Of a stretch of DNA of 11,976 nucleotides, positions 1 through 7,500 are shown one piece after another. Made by a program: the position numbers and the translations under genes. This stretch comes from Candidatus Brocadiia bacterium. Its GTDB lineage: Bacteria > Planctomycetota > PUPC01 > DSUN01. The stretch covers positions 1 to 11,976 of the forward strand of contig JADHXT010000072.1 of the NCBI GenBank assembly GCA_016782825.1. Direction: 5' to 3'. Under the pieces are notes generated by a model that was not told the DNA's origin, did not search any database, and was given only the letters and a program-made list of their open reading frames with translations. How positions within the stretch are numbered: position 1 is the stretch's first letter; each line of letters starts with the position of its first letter.

Positions 1-656
1 TCTGCGTCGCAGGCCCGACCCGCCCGGGCGGCGGCGCGCGCCGCGGACGACTCGACGTGATGGGTCCACGGCGAGCTCGCCGGTTTCGGCGTCGGCGCCT
101 CCGCCGACGGTCGCACGTCGTCCGCATCTTCGGCGACCGGGTGGATCGACGCGGAGTACGACACCACCAGGCCGCTCTCCTGCGAGCCCACGATGGTCGG
201 CACGACTCGAACCATCCACTTGATCTCCGTGGGTGGGCAGTCGCCGTCGGGCTCAGTCTTCTGGCCGCGTCGCGCGTCGCCTGATTTCGGGTCGCCGTCA
301 TCGGGCCACGGATGCAGCGACGCCTCGTAGGAGACTTTGGTGCCCGACTGCGGGTCCTGCGCGACGAACGGCGTCAGTCGGAGCAGCAGCTTCACTTCCG
401 GCAGGCTTGGCGTCGGGGAGGCGGACGTGGCGGCGCCCACATCGCTGTGCGGAGGTTCCGCGGGTGCTTCGTCCTGCCCGATAGCTTCACCCAGCAGCCC
501 GAGCAGTCGCCCGTCGCGGGCAAGCAGGATTTCGCGTTCCCGCTCGCTCAGGTCGTAGCCCTCAAACGCGCGGTGTGGATCGGCGACCGCCAGTTCCCGA
601 AACTGCTCATCCAGCACCGTGCGAATCAAGAAGTCAGCCGCCGACTCACGTCTCAT
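1..656 (-). CDS. Os1348/LigA-like domain protein with duplicated 31-residue unit (3' end outside window)
   Basis: An open frame begins at ATG 656-654 and runs 218 codons to the left edge without a stop, so the protein is C-terminally incomplete. A GAGGA ribosome-binding site lies 8 nt before the ATG. Residues 5-58 resemble the small helical domain of Os1348-family NHLP-clan and LigA-like proteins (pattern FREL...DPHRAFEGYDLSERE, residues 19-40). That domain occurs in extradiol dioxygenase LigA subunits and in some predicted RiPP precursors. After a Pro/Ala linker, residues 87-117 and 144-174 are two copies of one unit (13 of 31 identical; shared E-K-R-P, SG, VSY-AS and HP), probably beta-strand rich. 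Residues 185-200 are Pro/Ser rich. No Cys-rich core peptide is seen, so a RiPP role is unproven. The ankyrin gene lies 28 nt upstream, probably in the same transcript. The domain likeness is family recognition; function is unknown. Confidence 0.75.
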   Translation of the reverse strand, partial: MRRESAADFLIRTVLDEQFRELAVADPHRAFEGYDLSEREREILLARDGRLLGLLGEAIGQDEAPAEPPHSDVGAATSASPTPSLPEVKLLLRLTPFVAQDPQSGTKVSYEASLHPWPDDGDPKSGDARRGQKTEPDGDCPPTEIKWMVRVVPTIVGSQESGLVVSYSASIHPVAEDADDVRPSAEAPTPKPASSPWTHHVESSAARAAARAGRACDA

Positions 657-684
657 GGCGTTGATCCTCGGCGATTGGGAAGCC

Positions 685-945
685 CTATTCAAAGAACTCC
701 ATCCGCATCTGTTCCCCACGCAGCAGACTGGCGATTCCCTTGTGCCCGTTCTGCTCGGCCACGTCGCTGGCCGTGAGCCCCGCCGAGTCCTTCTTCCCAA
801 TCAAGCTGAGCCGTTGGCAACACACCCCGGTGCCGGCGAGGCTGAAGATCATCCGGCGGACCGCCTCGAGGTCCCCTCGTTCCGCAGCATGGAAGAGAGC
901 CGTGCGGCCCGCTGCATCCCGTTCAAAGAGACCGGACCCACTCAT
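685..945 (-). CDS. Small ankyrin-repeat protein
   Basis: The gene encodes 86 residues. Residues 10-36 form a good ankyrin repeat (D-AAGRTALFHAAERGDLEAV core). Residues 53-76 form a second (DSAGLTASDVAEQNGHKGIASLL). An unusual insertion containing Cys42-Cys43 separates them (about residues 37-52). Ankyrin repeats bind other proteins; no enzymatic motif, signal peptide or membrane helix is visible, so it is probably cytosolic. I chose ATG 945 over the in-frame GTG at 954 because a strong GGAGGTGA ribosome-binding site sits 5 nt before the ATG and overlaps the GTG. Two repeats are fewer than most stable ankyrin proteins have, so it may act with a partner. The Os1348-like gene starts 28 nt downstream and is the obvious candidate. 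Confidence 0.8.
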   Translation of the reverse strand: MSGSGLFERDAAGRTALFHAAERGDLEAVRRMIFSLAGTGVCCQRLSLIGKKDSAGLTASDVAEQNGHKGIASLLRGEQMRMEFFE

Positions 946-1111
946 CGCGGTCACCTCCAGGCTTCATCGGGGTGCCTGAGCAGTGGCACATCGCTCTGTC
1001 ACCAGACCATTGAGGCGGCACGTTGCTTCCCGTTGGTCCCGAGTCTAGCAGGCTGTCGACAGCGCAGGCAGTCTCTGTGGCGTGCGCATCTGCCACGTAG
1101 GCAGGGTCACC

Positions 1112-1213
1112 CTACCCCCCAACCCCCGTGTAGGCTCTTCCGGTTTCACTTCCCGGCTGACCGATGAAGTAGATGGACATGTCCGGCCAGTCCTCGTCGA
1201 TGGCATCCGGGCT
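1112..1213 (-). other. Probable true C terminus of the hydrolase, in a shifted frame
   Basis: Reading the minus strand from 1213 in the frame skipped by the annotated hydrolase gives SPDAIDEDWPDMSIYF, then IGQPGSETGRAYTGVGG and TAG at 1114-1112. It looks like ordinary protein, and 18 of its first 20 codons end in G or C, as in the neighbouring genes. One extra base in the preceding purine-rich Lys/Glu tract (about 1214-1262, including an A5 run on the coding strand) would explain the shift. It may be an assembly error, a real inactivating indel, or a frameshift during translation; the sequence alone cannot decide. Confidence 0.55.
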
Positions 1214-2474
1214 CTTCTTTCTCCTTTTTCTTGTCCTTGTTCTTGTGTTTCTCTTTCTTGTGTTTTTCGGTCACGAAGAACTCAATGTCGGGTTCCCTCG
1301 TGATGGCCCAGCCACGCGTCAGAATGCGCTGGTAGCCGCGATCACCTTCCAGTTGCGTCTTGAGAAACGCGATCATGTACTTGTTCACCAGTTGATGCGC
1401 GGTCAGTGACGGGATGGCGTCGGAAAAGGGTGCGAGAACCTCTTCGACGAATTCCGGTGGGTAAATGCCCATGTCACGCAACACCTGATACGCTTCGTAC
1501 ATGTCACTGAAGGACCAGTGGATGCTGTTGATCACGTCGACGCGGTAGCAGGGATGAGCTCGAATCGCAGCATGCGCTCGCGCTTGCCCGTCCGACGCTG
1601 TCTCGGGCTCCTGCCCGATCAGCATGGTGGGGGCGGTGATCCGTGCGAGCTCATCGAGCCGGAGAAGGTGGCTGGAGCCGTCGAGAGACACGACCGCTTT
1701 GAACCTGGGGTCGGGCAGAGCGGGCACGCACGTTTGAGGAGGCGGAGGACCGTACTGCTCAACGAATGCTGGATCGAGGAAGGCGTCGCAGACCATGTCA
1801 TCTCCGCCGGCGAGGGCCAGGGCGGCATACCCGCCCAGGGACCACCCGGCGGCGGCGACCTGACGTGGGTTCACGACACCATAGAGGAGATCTCCCTGGC
1901 TGCCATTTCTGTCGAGCACACGATCCAGCGCGAAAGAGAGATCCAGGGGCCGGTTCACACTTGCCACGGCCACATGATGAAACGGGTCCCAGGGAAGAGC
2001 CCCATCGCCGTAGTGCGTCACGATGGCCACCGCAATGCCGTGACTCGCGAGCCGAGTTCCTATCGACACGTGGGACAACGACGTATGCCCCCACCCGGGT
2101 GAGAACACGACCAGCGGGAACGGTGCGTCCGAAGAGGGTCGAGGCTCGTGATATGCCCGATCCAGCCCGTAGAGCTCAACGCTGGACGAACCCGCCGGTG
2201 GCAGGAAACCGTAGTAAGCGTCCAACGGGTAGGCGGCTTCGGGCGTCTCCCCGTGGATGTCGGCGCAGTCCACCGGATACCACATGTAGACCGGGATGGG
2301 CCGGCCGCCGAATCCGCTATCGGTGTCCCGGCTGCCATCCACAAGAAGGAAACAGGTGAAACCGACTTCGTACGGACCGCGCTGCCCCGGGTCGGCAACC
2401 CTCTTGGCAGAAGCCGTTGAGACGACGAAAGAGAAAGCTACCAGCACACCCAATGCAAAGGAACGTCGCTTCAT
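1146..2474 (-). CDS. Exported PAF-acetylhydrolase-like alpha/beta hydrolase, 3' end probably frameshifted
   Basis: As read, the protein has 442 residues. Residues 1-23 are a signal peptide (KRR, hydrophobic core, cleavage after TASA), so it is exported. The core resembles the platelet-activating-factor acetylhydrolase/dienelactone hydrolase group: oxyanion-loop region FSPGWGH (124-130), nucleophile elbow G210-W-S212-L-G-G, probable acid D265 in FKAVVSLDGS, and H319 in SIHWSFSD, which matches the HxxF(S/A)D signature of PAF-AH. The expected reaction is hydrolysis of a short acyl ester; the substrate is unknown. A Lys/Glu-rich tail (404-421) follows. The last 21 residues (His, Arg and Cys rich) look out of frame: only 9 of 21 codons end in G or C, against 18 of the first 20 in the frame that continues to a stop at 1112. 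A GGGGG tract 7 nt before the ATG may be the ribosome-binding site. The family call is firm; the end is doubtful. Confidence 0.85.
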   Translation of the reverse strand: MKRRSFALGVLVAFSFVVSTASAKRVADPGQRGPYEVGFTCFLLVDGSRDTDSGFGGRPIPVYMWYPVDCADIHGETPEAAYPLDAYYGFLPPAGSSSVELYGLDRAYHEPRPSSDAPFPLVVFSPGWGHTSLSHVSIGTRLASHGIAVAIVTHYGDGALPWDPFHHVAVASVNRPLDLSFALDRVLDRNGSQGDLLYGVVNPRQVAAAGWSLGGYAALALAGGDDMVCDAFLDPAFVEQYGPPPPQTCVPALPDPRFKAVVSLDGSSHLLRLDELARITAPTMLIGQEPETASDGQARAHAAIRAHPCYRVDVINSIHWSFSDMYEAYQVLRDMGIYPPEFVEEVLAPFSDAIPSLTAHQLVNKYMIAFLKTQLEGDRGYQRILTRGWAITREPDIEFFVTEKHKKEKHKNKDKKKEKEEPGCHRRGLAGHVHLLHRSAGK

Positions 2475-2623
2475 CTCTTGCCCCCTTGGTCAATGGAGAT
2501 CGAGACCGCTCCGCAGGACGGGTTGGTACCGGCGTTCTGGCCCCCTTTGCGACTGAAGCCCCTACATTGCACGGAGAAGAGCCCTGCTCAGGCATGCCTC
2601 TCCCGATAGGCCCCTGTGGCCGT

Positions 2624-2652
2624 AGTGTACTCAGCGACAACGGCAATGTCCA
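2624..2652 (-). promoter_or_regulatory. Candidate sigma-70-type promoter for the hydrolase gene
   Basis: On the minus strand TGGACA (2652-2647) and TACACT (2629-2624) are separated by 17 nt, the preferred sigma-70 spacing. They match TTGACA at 5 of 6 and TATAAT at 4 of 6 positions. Transcription would begin near 2617, giving a leader of about 140 nt before the ATG at 2474. Prediction from pattern only. Confidence 0.4.
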
Positions 2653-2826
2653 GATAATTCTCGGGACTTTCCTCCCGCCAAGACCTCACTCCTCCCTCGT
2701 CCCTCCCGCGGAGCGGGCGCCATCCTCAAGGACGCCGGCTTCTCGGTCAACGGCCTCCTCCGCCTGCGTTGGCTTCCTCCCGCCGGCCGCCCCACCGCGC
2801 GAGAAGTGAATAATGTAGACTTGACC

Positions 2827-2896
2827 CTGTCTCTTGCCTGTCTCTCTGTCTCTTTGACCCTGTCTCTTACTGTCTCTTCTGTCTCTTCTGTCTCTT
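2827..2896. repeat. CTGTCTCTT interrupted nonamer array
   Basis: The nonamer CTGTCTCTT occurs seven times on the plus strand (starts 2827, 2838, 2846, 2860, 2870, 2879, 2888). The second copy ends in C and the second and third share one base. The last three are directly adjacent at a 9-nt period; earlier ones are separated by 1-5 nt, once by TGACC, which partly copies the preceding TTGACC. The array ends five bases before the AbiEii stop codon, so it lies in the 3' end of the toxin transcript. Confidence 0.85.
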
Positions 2897-2901
2897 TCCC
2901 C

Positions 2902-3834
2902 TCATCGCGCTATGGCCATCTGCCACGGGCCAGACGGCGGCCACGTGACGACGAAGGGAACCCGCGCGGCCAGAGCGGTAAGGGGTGGCTCAAGGAAACC
3001 CCGCAGCTCGTCGATGATGCTTCCGAACTCGAGGCCGGCTGCGTCGAGCGCATGGCGGCGGAGGAAGGCCTTCCATTGGGTCAGCTTCTGGGCGTCGCGC
3101 GCGAAGGCGGCAGTGAGGGCGACGGGCGGCGTCGCGGGGATGGGGGTGTCGCGACGGTCGAAGGTAGCGCGGATCGCCCGGGCGAGGGTGGCGCCGTCGA
3201 AGGGAAAGCGGCGAGCCATGGTCCAGATATCGTAGAAGTCCTTCATTCGGCTGTTGAGGATGCCGCGGTCCACCATGGCGTGGAGCTTCTCGGCGACCAC
3301 GGTCTCGCGCGGGCAGGCGCGGAGTCGCGGGGCGGGGAAGTCGAGCAGCGTGGGGTAGTCCACGGGCTGGGGCGCGGGCACGACGGCGTCGCCGACGCCG
3401 ATGTCGATGCGCAGGTCGATGCGCGCGCCGCTCAGGGCGGCCATCAGGCGCACCCGCCTGCCCTCGTAGTCGGCGCCCTCGCGGATCGGCTCGGCCTGGA
3501 GGGTCGCTGGGTCGAACTCGATCCCGTCAGGCTCCACAGGCTGGGAGCAGACGGCTCGGACGATCTCCACCAGTGCGTCGTCCGACGTGTCGCCGAAGGC
3601 GAGGAGGTCGAGGTCGCGGGTGGGACGGTGCATGCGCCCCGTCCAGACGGCGAAGAGCATGGCGCCCTTGAGGATGAACCGGGTGGCGTGGGGCGACTGG
3701 CTGAGCCTGTAGAGGAAGCGCTCGATGGCGTAGTGGGACAGGACCAGGCCGAAGTCCTCGCCGCGCTCGCGGCTGAGATTGAGGAGCCGCTGGCGGACGG
3801 AGGCCGGCAGGTTGGGGCCGCGTCGCTCAGTCAC
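2902..3834 (-). CDS. abiEii: AbiEii-type nucleotidyltransferase toxin (type IV toxin-antitoxin)
   Basis: The protein has 310 residues, normal for the AbiEii/DUF1814 family. In that family the toxin is a nucleotidyltransferase that halts growth; in phage-infected cells this causes abortive infection. The fold's motifs are present: K56-G-A-M-L followed by RPTRDLDLL (70-78, acidic pair D74/D76), a second acidic strand IDLRIDIG (about 147-154), EKLHAMV, and SRMKDFYDIW. No key residue appears missing, so it should be active. I chose GTG 3834-3832 because it overlaps the antitoxin stop as GTGA, giving translational coupling, and because the open frame upstream of it (to 4125) is Arg/Pro-rich nonsense lying antitoxin-antisense in register. 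The antitoxin gene lies directly upstream. Family assignment is secure; the chemical target is not visible. Confidence 0.93.
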   Translation of the reverse strand: MTERRGPNLPASVRQRLLNLSRERGEDFGLVLSHYAIERFLYRLSQSPHATRFILKGAMLFAVWTGRMHRPTRDLDLLAFGDTSDDALVEIVRAVCSQPVEPDGIEFDPATLQAEPIREGADYEGRRVRLMAALSGARIDLRIDIGVGDAVVPAPQPVDYPTLLDFPAPRLRACPRETVVAEKLHAMVDRGILNSRMKDFYDIWTMARRFPFDGATLARAIRATFDRRDTPIPATPPVALTAAFARDAQKLTQWKAFLRRHALDAAGLEFGSIIDELRGFLEPPLTALAARVPFVVTWPPSGPWQMAIAR

Positions 3835-4433
3835 CCGATGGCTTCCAGGTAGGGCCGCATGACGCGGGCGACACGACAGATCTTCGCGTAGTGCCAGAGC
3901 TCGTCGTTGGTGGCCGCCCGTTGGGTCCGGCAGTCGCGGAGCGCCTCGATGGCTACGTCGAGGCCGATCTTGTTGCGGTACTTGAAGCAGTCGGCCACGG
4001 TCTTGGCCGCGCAGTAGACCTTGACCGTCACGCCCTCGATGTTGTGCTCCTCGATGCCCTCCTGGAGCGCCTTGCCGGAGAAGCGGACGAATCGGACGGG
4101 CGGGGCGTCGACGCGGGGCTTCCACGCCTGCCCGTCGATGGCAAGCCAGGCCTCGAAGGGCGCCTGTGTGGTGAGGCCGTGGAAGCGCAGGGCGGAGAGG
4201 AGGCAGACGACGGCGTTGGGGGCGCGCTTGCAGGCTTCTGCGAGGGTGTGGTGCTCCGTGGGGGCCTCGTCGGGCAGGACGTAGAGGCCCCTGCCGACGC
4301 GGCGGACGAGGCCGCGCTCGTGGAGCAGGTAGAGGTGCTGGCGAGAGATGCCGCGAGCTTCCAGGTCGCGGGGACGCAGAACGCCCCCCGCTCTGACCAG
4401 CTCAAGGACGCGCTCGATGCGTGACGGGCTCAT
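3831..4433 (-). CDS. abiEi: AbiEi-type antitoxin, winged-helix regulator
   Basis: The protein has 200 residues. Residues 5-55 form the N-terminal winged helix of AbiEi (RPRDLEARGISRQHLYLL, then the wing VRRVGRGLYVLPD). The remainder is the AbiEi C-terminal domain, with the conserved stretch TVADCFKYRNKIGLDVAIEA (145-164) followed by LRD. Known AbiEi proteins counter the AbiEii toxin without forming a stable complex with it, and repress their own operon by binding inverted repeats in the promoter. The start ATG 4433 has no ribosome-binding site; a promoter-like element ends only 8 bases before it. An ATG at 4443 is in another frame and ends as nonsense. The stop overlaps the toxin start by 4 nt. 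The high-GC codon use resembles the neighbours, so recent transfer is not obvious. Confidence 0.93.
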   Translation of the reverse strand: MSPSRIERVLELVRAGGVLRPRDLEARGISRQHLYLLHERGLVRRVGRGLYVLPDEAPTEHHTLAEACKRAPNAVVCLLSALRFHGLTTQAPFEAWLAIDGQAWKPRVDAPPVRFVRFSGKALQEGIEEHNIEGVTVKVYCAAKTVADCFKYRNKIGLDVAIEALRDCRTQRAATNDELWHYAKICRVARVMRPYLEAIG

Positions 4434-4441
4434 GGCGATCC

Positions 4442-4469
4442 ATTTTACAAACCCTCAGAAGATATGCAA
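4442..4469 (-). promoter_or_regulatory. Candidate promoter of abiEi-abiEii, nearly leaderless
   Basis: On the minus strand TTGCAT (4469-4464) and TAAAAT (4447-4442) are 16 nt apart, in an AT-rich patch that stands out in this GC-rich window. The -10 hexamer ends 8 bases before the ATG at 4433, so transcription would start 0-3 nt from the start codon. That agrees with the missing ribosome-binding site. Confidence 0.5.
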
Positions 4470-4480
4470 ATGTGCTGAGG
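4453..4480. promoter_or_regulatory. Inverted repeat over the abiE promoter, candidate AbiEi operator
   Basis: The arms CCTCAG (4480-4475) and CTGAGG (4458-4453), read on the minus strand, are perfect complements 16 nt apart. They bracket the -35 element and part of the spacer of the candidate promoter. Known AbiEi proteins autorepress from inverted repeats in this position. With only 6-bp arms, chance cannot be excluded. Confidence 0.35.
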
Positions 4481-4495
4481 ATTTGTGCGAGGCGG

Positions 4496-4523
4496 GCCTG
4501 CCCTGAGCGGAGCCGAAGGGAGC
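4496..4523. repeat. Short palindromic intergenic repeat (CCCTGAGCGGAGCCGAAGGG type)
   Basis: The core is CCCTGAGCGGAGCCGAAGGG (4501-4520), an imperfect palindrome with outer arms CCCT/AGGG and inner CGG/CCG. I recognise it as one of the dispersed repeats common in genomes assembled from environmental DNA; it is often mistranslated as LRSGQA or LSGAEG. It lies between the tetra-heme gene stop (4542) and the abiE promoter, and could form a weak hairpin at the end of that transcript. Confidence 0.65.
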
Positions 4524-4541
4524 AACGCGCTTGATTTGGGG

Positions 4542-7500
4542 CTAGAGCGACCGCAGGAAGGCGACGAGGTCGTCGAGCTGCTGCGTCGAGAGGTGGGAGG
4601 TGCGGCCGTGGCGGTCGTGGGGGTTGAAGGTGGTGAGCATGCCGCGGAGGGTGGCCGCGGCGCCGCTGTGGAGGTAGGGCGCCGTGCGGTAGAGCTCGCG
4701 GAGCGAGGGAGTGTCGTAGGTGTCGCGTCGATCCTCGGGCGAGCGGGTGCCGACGTCGTAAAGCCTCTGGTCGGTGTAGCTTGGGGCGGGATGGCAGCTC
4801 GAGCAGCCCACGCGGCCATCGTCGAAGAGGGCCTTGCCGCGGGTCGCCGACGCGTCGAGGGAGCCGTCGGGCTTGCGGTGGAACGGGCTGGGCCGGTGGC
4901 GAGCCCACCGCAGGTAGGCCACCACGGCCTCCTGCTCCTGGTCGGTGTGCTGGCGGAACTGGATGAACTGGAAGCCCTTGGCGACGGCGGTCTCGCCGTC
5001 GGGCCGCACGCCGGTGCTCATCGCGGGCGGGGTGGCGAGGGCGCCGACGAGCATCTTGGCGTTCTTGCGGTTGCCCATGCCGTCGTTGAGGAGGTCCCAG
5101 TTGAGTCCGTCGGCGCCGCCCTCGGGATGGCAGCTCGCGCAGCTCAGCCAGCCCTGGAAGCACGATCGGCGCGCGTCGTGGAAGAGGAAATGGCCGCGGC
5201 GCACGCGGGTCATGGGCTTCTCGGGGCCGACGCGGATCGTGCGGTCGACGCGTCCCGACGCCGTATCGAGGGCCGTGACGGTGTCGGAGAAGTAGTGAGC
5301 GACGTAAAGCGTTTTGCCATCGGGAGATAGCGTGATTCCCATCGGGCCGAAGCCGCCGCTGTCCCAGCGGGTAAAAACGTGGGCGCGCGGCAGCGCCCCG
5401 AGGTCGCGGGCCAGGTCGCGCGGATCGGCCAGGCTGGCATCGCGGCGGCGGCGCGCCTCGTGGCGGCGCCCCGCTGTGACGCCGTGAAGACGGGGCAGGT
5501 CGACGACCGTGATCTGGTGGGTGCCCGTGTGAGAGACGTAGAGCGTCTTACCATCGGGGGCGATGGCGAGGCCGCAGGGGTTGGCCGCGCCGCCGGTGAA
5601 GGTGTCGAGCGGCACGGTGGCGTGGTGGTGGGGCGCGCCACGCAGGTCGAGGATCGTCAGGCCGTTGGTCTGGATCCACCCCTGAGTGACCTGGGTCGTC
5701 GGGACGTTGAACCTCGGGATCTGGTGAGCCACATAAGCCCATTTCCCGTCGGGAGATACAACGATGTCGCGCAGCGCATTGCCGTCGACTGTGCCGACCT
5801 CGGCCATTGCCTTGCCCGTCCCGATGTCCACCACCGAGACGACCGCTGCGACGTCGGGCCTGGTCGCGGGCTCAGGCGAGAGCGCGTTGGCCACGAGAGC
5901 GATCTTGCCCCCGGGGGCGAAGGCGACGCCTCGCGGCTCCCGCGAGACAGGGATCTGGGTGAGGGGCCGCAGCTTGGGCACTGAGACGAGCGAGACGCTG
6001 CCGCTGACGACGCTCGTGGCCAGCAGAAGCTTGCCGTCGGGCGACAGGGCGAGGCCGTAGGGCTCGTAGGCCACCTGGCAGCGCTGGACGACCCGCCCGG
6101 CCTTGGGGTCGAGGGCGGCGACGCTGTGGCTCCCGCGCACGGCGACGTAAACCGTTCCGCCATCGTGCGATACGGCGAGGCCGACCGGCTCCGGCCCGAC
6201 GGGGATCTCGCGGAGGACGCGGCCTGTGGCCGTGTCGACGACCGAGACGCTCCCCGCGGTGGAGTTGCTGACGTAGAGTCTTGACCCATCAGGGCTTACA
6301 GCCAGGCGCATCGGTGACTTGTACTCATAGGCTTGCACCGGATCGACGGGAAGTGGGCGATCAGGCTTCCGCGGCGACGCGAAGATGCGAGGGGGCGTGG
6401 GCCCTTCCGGCGCGCTGCGGCGCGGGCGTGGGGCGGGATCAGGGAAGAAGTCGCCGGGGTCGCCGGCGGGCACGTCGGGGGTGAGGGCGATGGCCCCGGC
6501 TGGCTCGACCGTGGGGGGCTCGGGCGCCGTAGGGGCTTCGTCGTCGTCGCGGAAGGGGAATGCACGGTAGTAGGCGCCCAGCTCGACCCAGAGGACGACG
6601 GTGCGGAGCTCGTCGGGGGTGAGCTGAGGGGCGTGGGTCGGCGGCATCGGCGAGCCGCGCCACGTATCGCGCGGGGGACGCGAATGGGCCTGGTCGAGGC
6701 CGCGGCCGTCGCTGAGGGCGCGGCCATAGAGCTTCCAGATGAGGAAGCTGTCGCGGGCGTAGTGAGGACGGACGTAGCGAAGGATTGGGCCTTTGGTGCG
6801 GTTGGTGTGCTCGTTGCCGCGGTAGGCGGTGCCGTGCAGGCCGCGGGGGCCGCCGGGCTCGTGGCAGGATTCGCACTTGGCCTTGACGATGGGCGCCACG
6901 CTCTCGAGGTAGGCCACCGGCTCGCCCCGCTCGGCGACCCGCTCGGGCGGGCGCTGGAGGGCGAGGGGCATCTGGTTCATCGGAGCGTGGTCACGATGCT
7001 CGTGGCACCCCATGCACAGGCGCTTCTCGCCAGGCATGACGTTGACCCAGCTCTTGTGGAAGGTGAGGTCCATCCCCTGCTCGTCGAGGGCCTGGAAGAC
7101 GAGGGGCACGCCGGCCGGGACCTCGACGGCGAACGAGCCATCGGGGTAGACGGGCGCCTCACCCAGGACGACCTCGGCGTTGAGGGGCATGATGAAGCTC
7201 CCTCCGTTCTTGCTCCGAGGCGATGGATTCTCGGCGCGACAGCCGAAGCCGCGCAGCACGCGGATCGCCCGCACCCGGCCCTCCAGGTGGCCCATGGGCT
7301 GATAGAGGCTGCCGTTATCGTGTCTCAACTCACTGCGGAAAACATTGATCCCGGCGATGATCCCCGTCGTCTTCATGGGGTCGACGGAGCTGGGCAGCAC
7401 GGGCGGCGGCTCGCGGGGGACGATGGCCTCGGGGAAGAGCTCGATCATCGCCGGGTCGTCGTAGATGGGCTGCTCCCGCGCGCCGTCAGCGCTCAGGACG

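Larger units (their letters stand above)
2475..2901. other. Intergenic region between hydrolase and AbiEii genes
   Basis: No credible gene is seen in these 427 bases. They hold the candidate hydrolase promoter (2624-2652), a GC-rich unassigned stretch (about 2690-2805), the element GTGAATAATGTAGACTTGACC (starting at 2806), and the CTGTCTCTT array (2827-2896). The GC-rich stretch can be read on the plus strand as ILKDAGFSVNGLLRLRWLPP continuing into the repeat. It could be a remnant of a lost gene but matches nothing I recognise. Confidence 0.5.

Noticed and set aside
1052..1063. Perfect 12-base palindrome GCTGTCGACAGC upstream of the ankyrin gene
   Set aside because: One or more such palindromes are expected by chance in a window this long, and no promoter elements could be placed beside it.
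312..1167. Plus-strand open frames of 154 and 182 codons
   Set aside because: They overlap the Os1348-like and ankyrin genes, which have motifs and ribosome-binding sites on the minus strand; the plus-strand products show none.
2806..3852. 348-codon open frame on the plus strand starting in the CTGTCTCTT array
   Set aside because: It begins in repeat DNA and then runs antisense to AbiEii; no motif.
3835..4125. 97 extra codons upstream and in frame with AbiEii
   Set aside because: Overlaps the antitoxin in another frame and is Arg/Pro-rich; the GTGA overlap at 3834 gives the normal family length.
4402..5163. 253-codon minus-strand frame covering the end of the tetra-heme gene
   Set aside because: It is the tetra-heme sequence read in the wrong frame; its end is the translated dispersed repeat.
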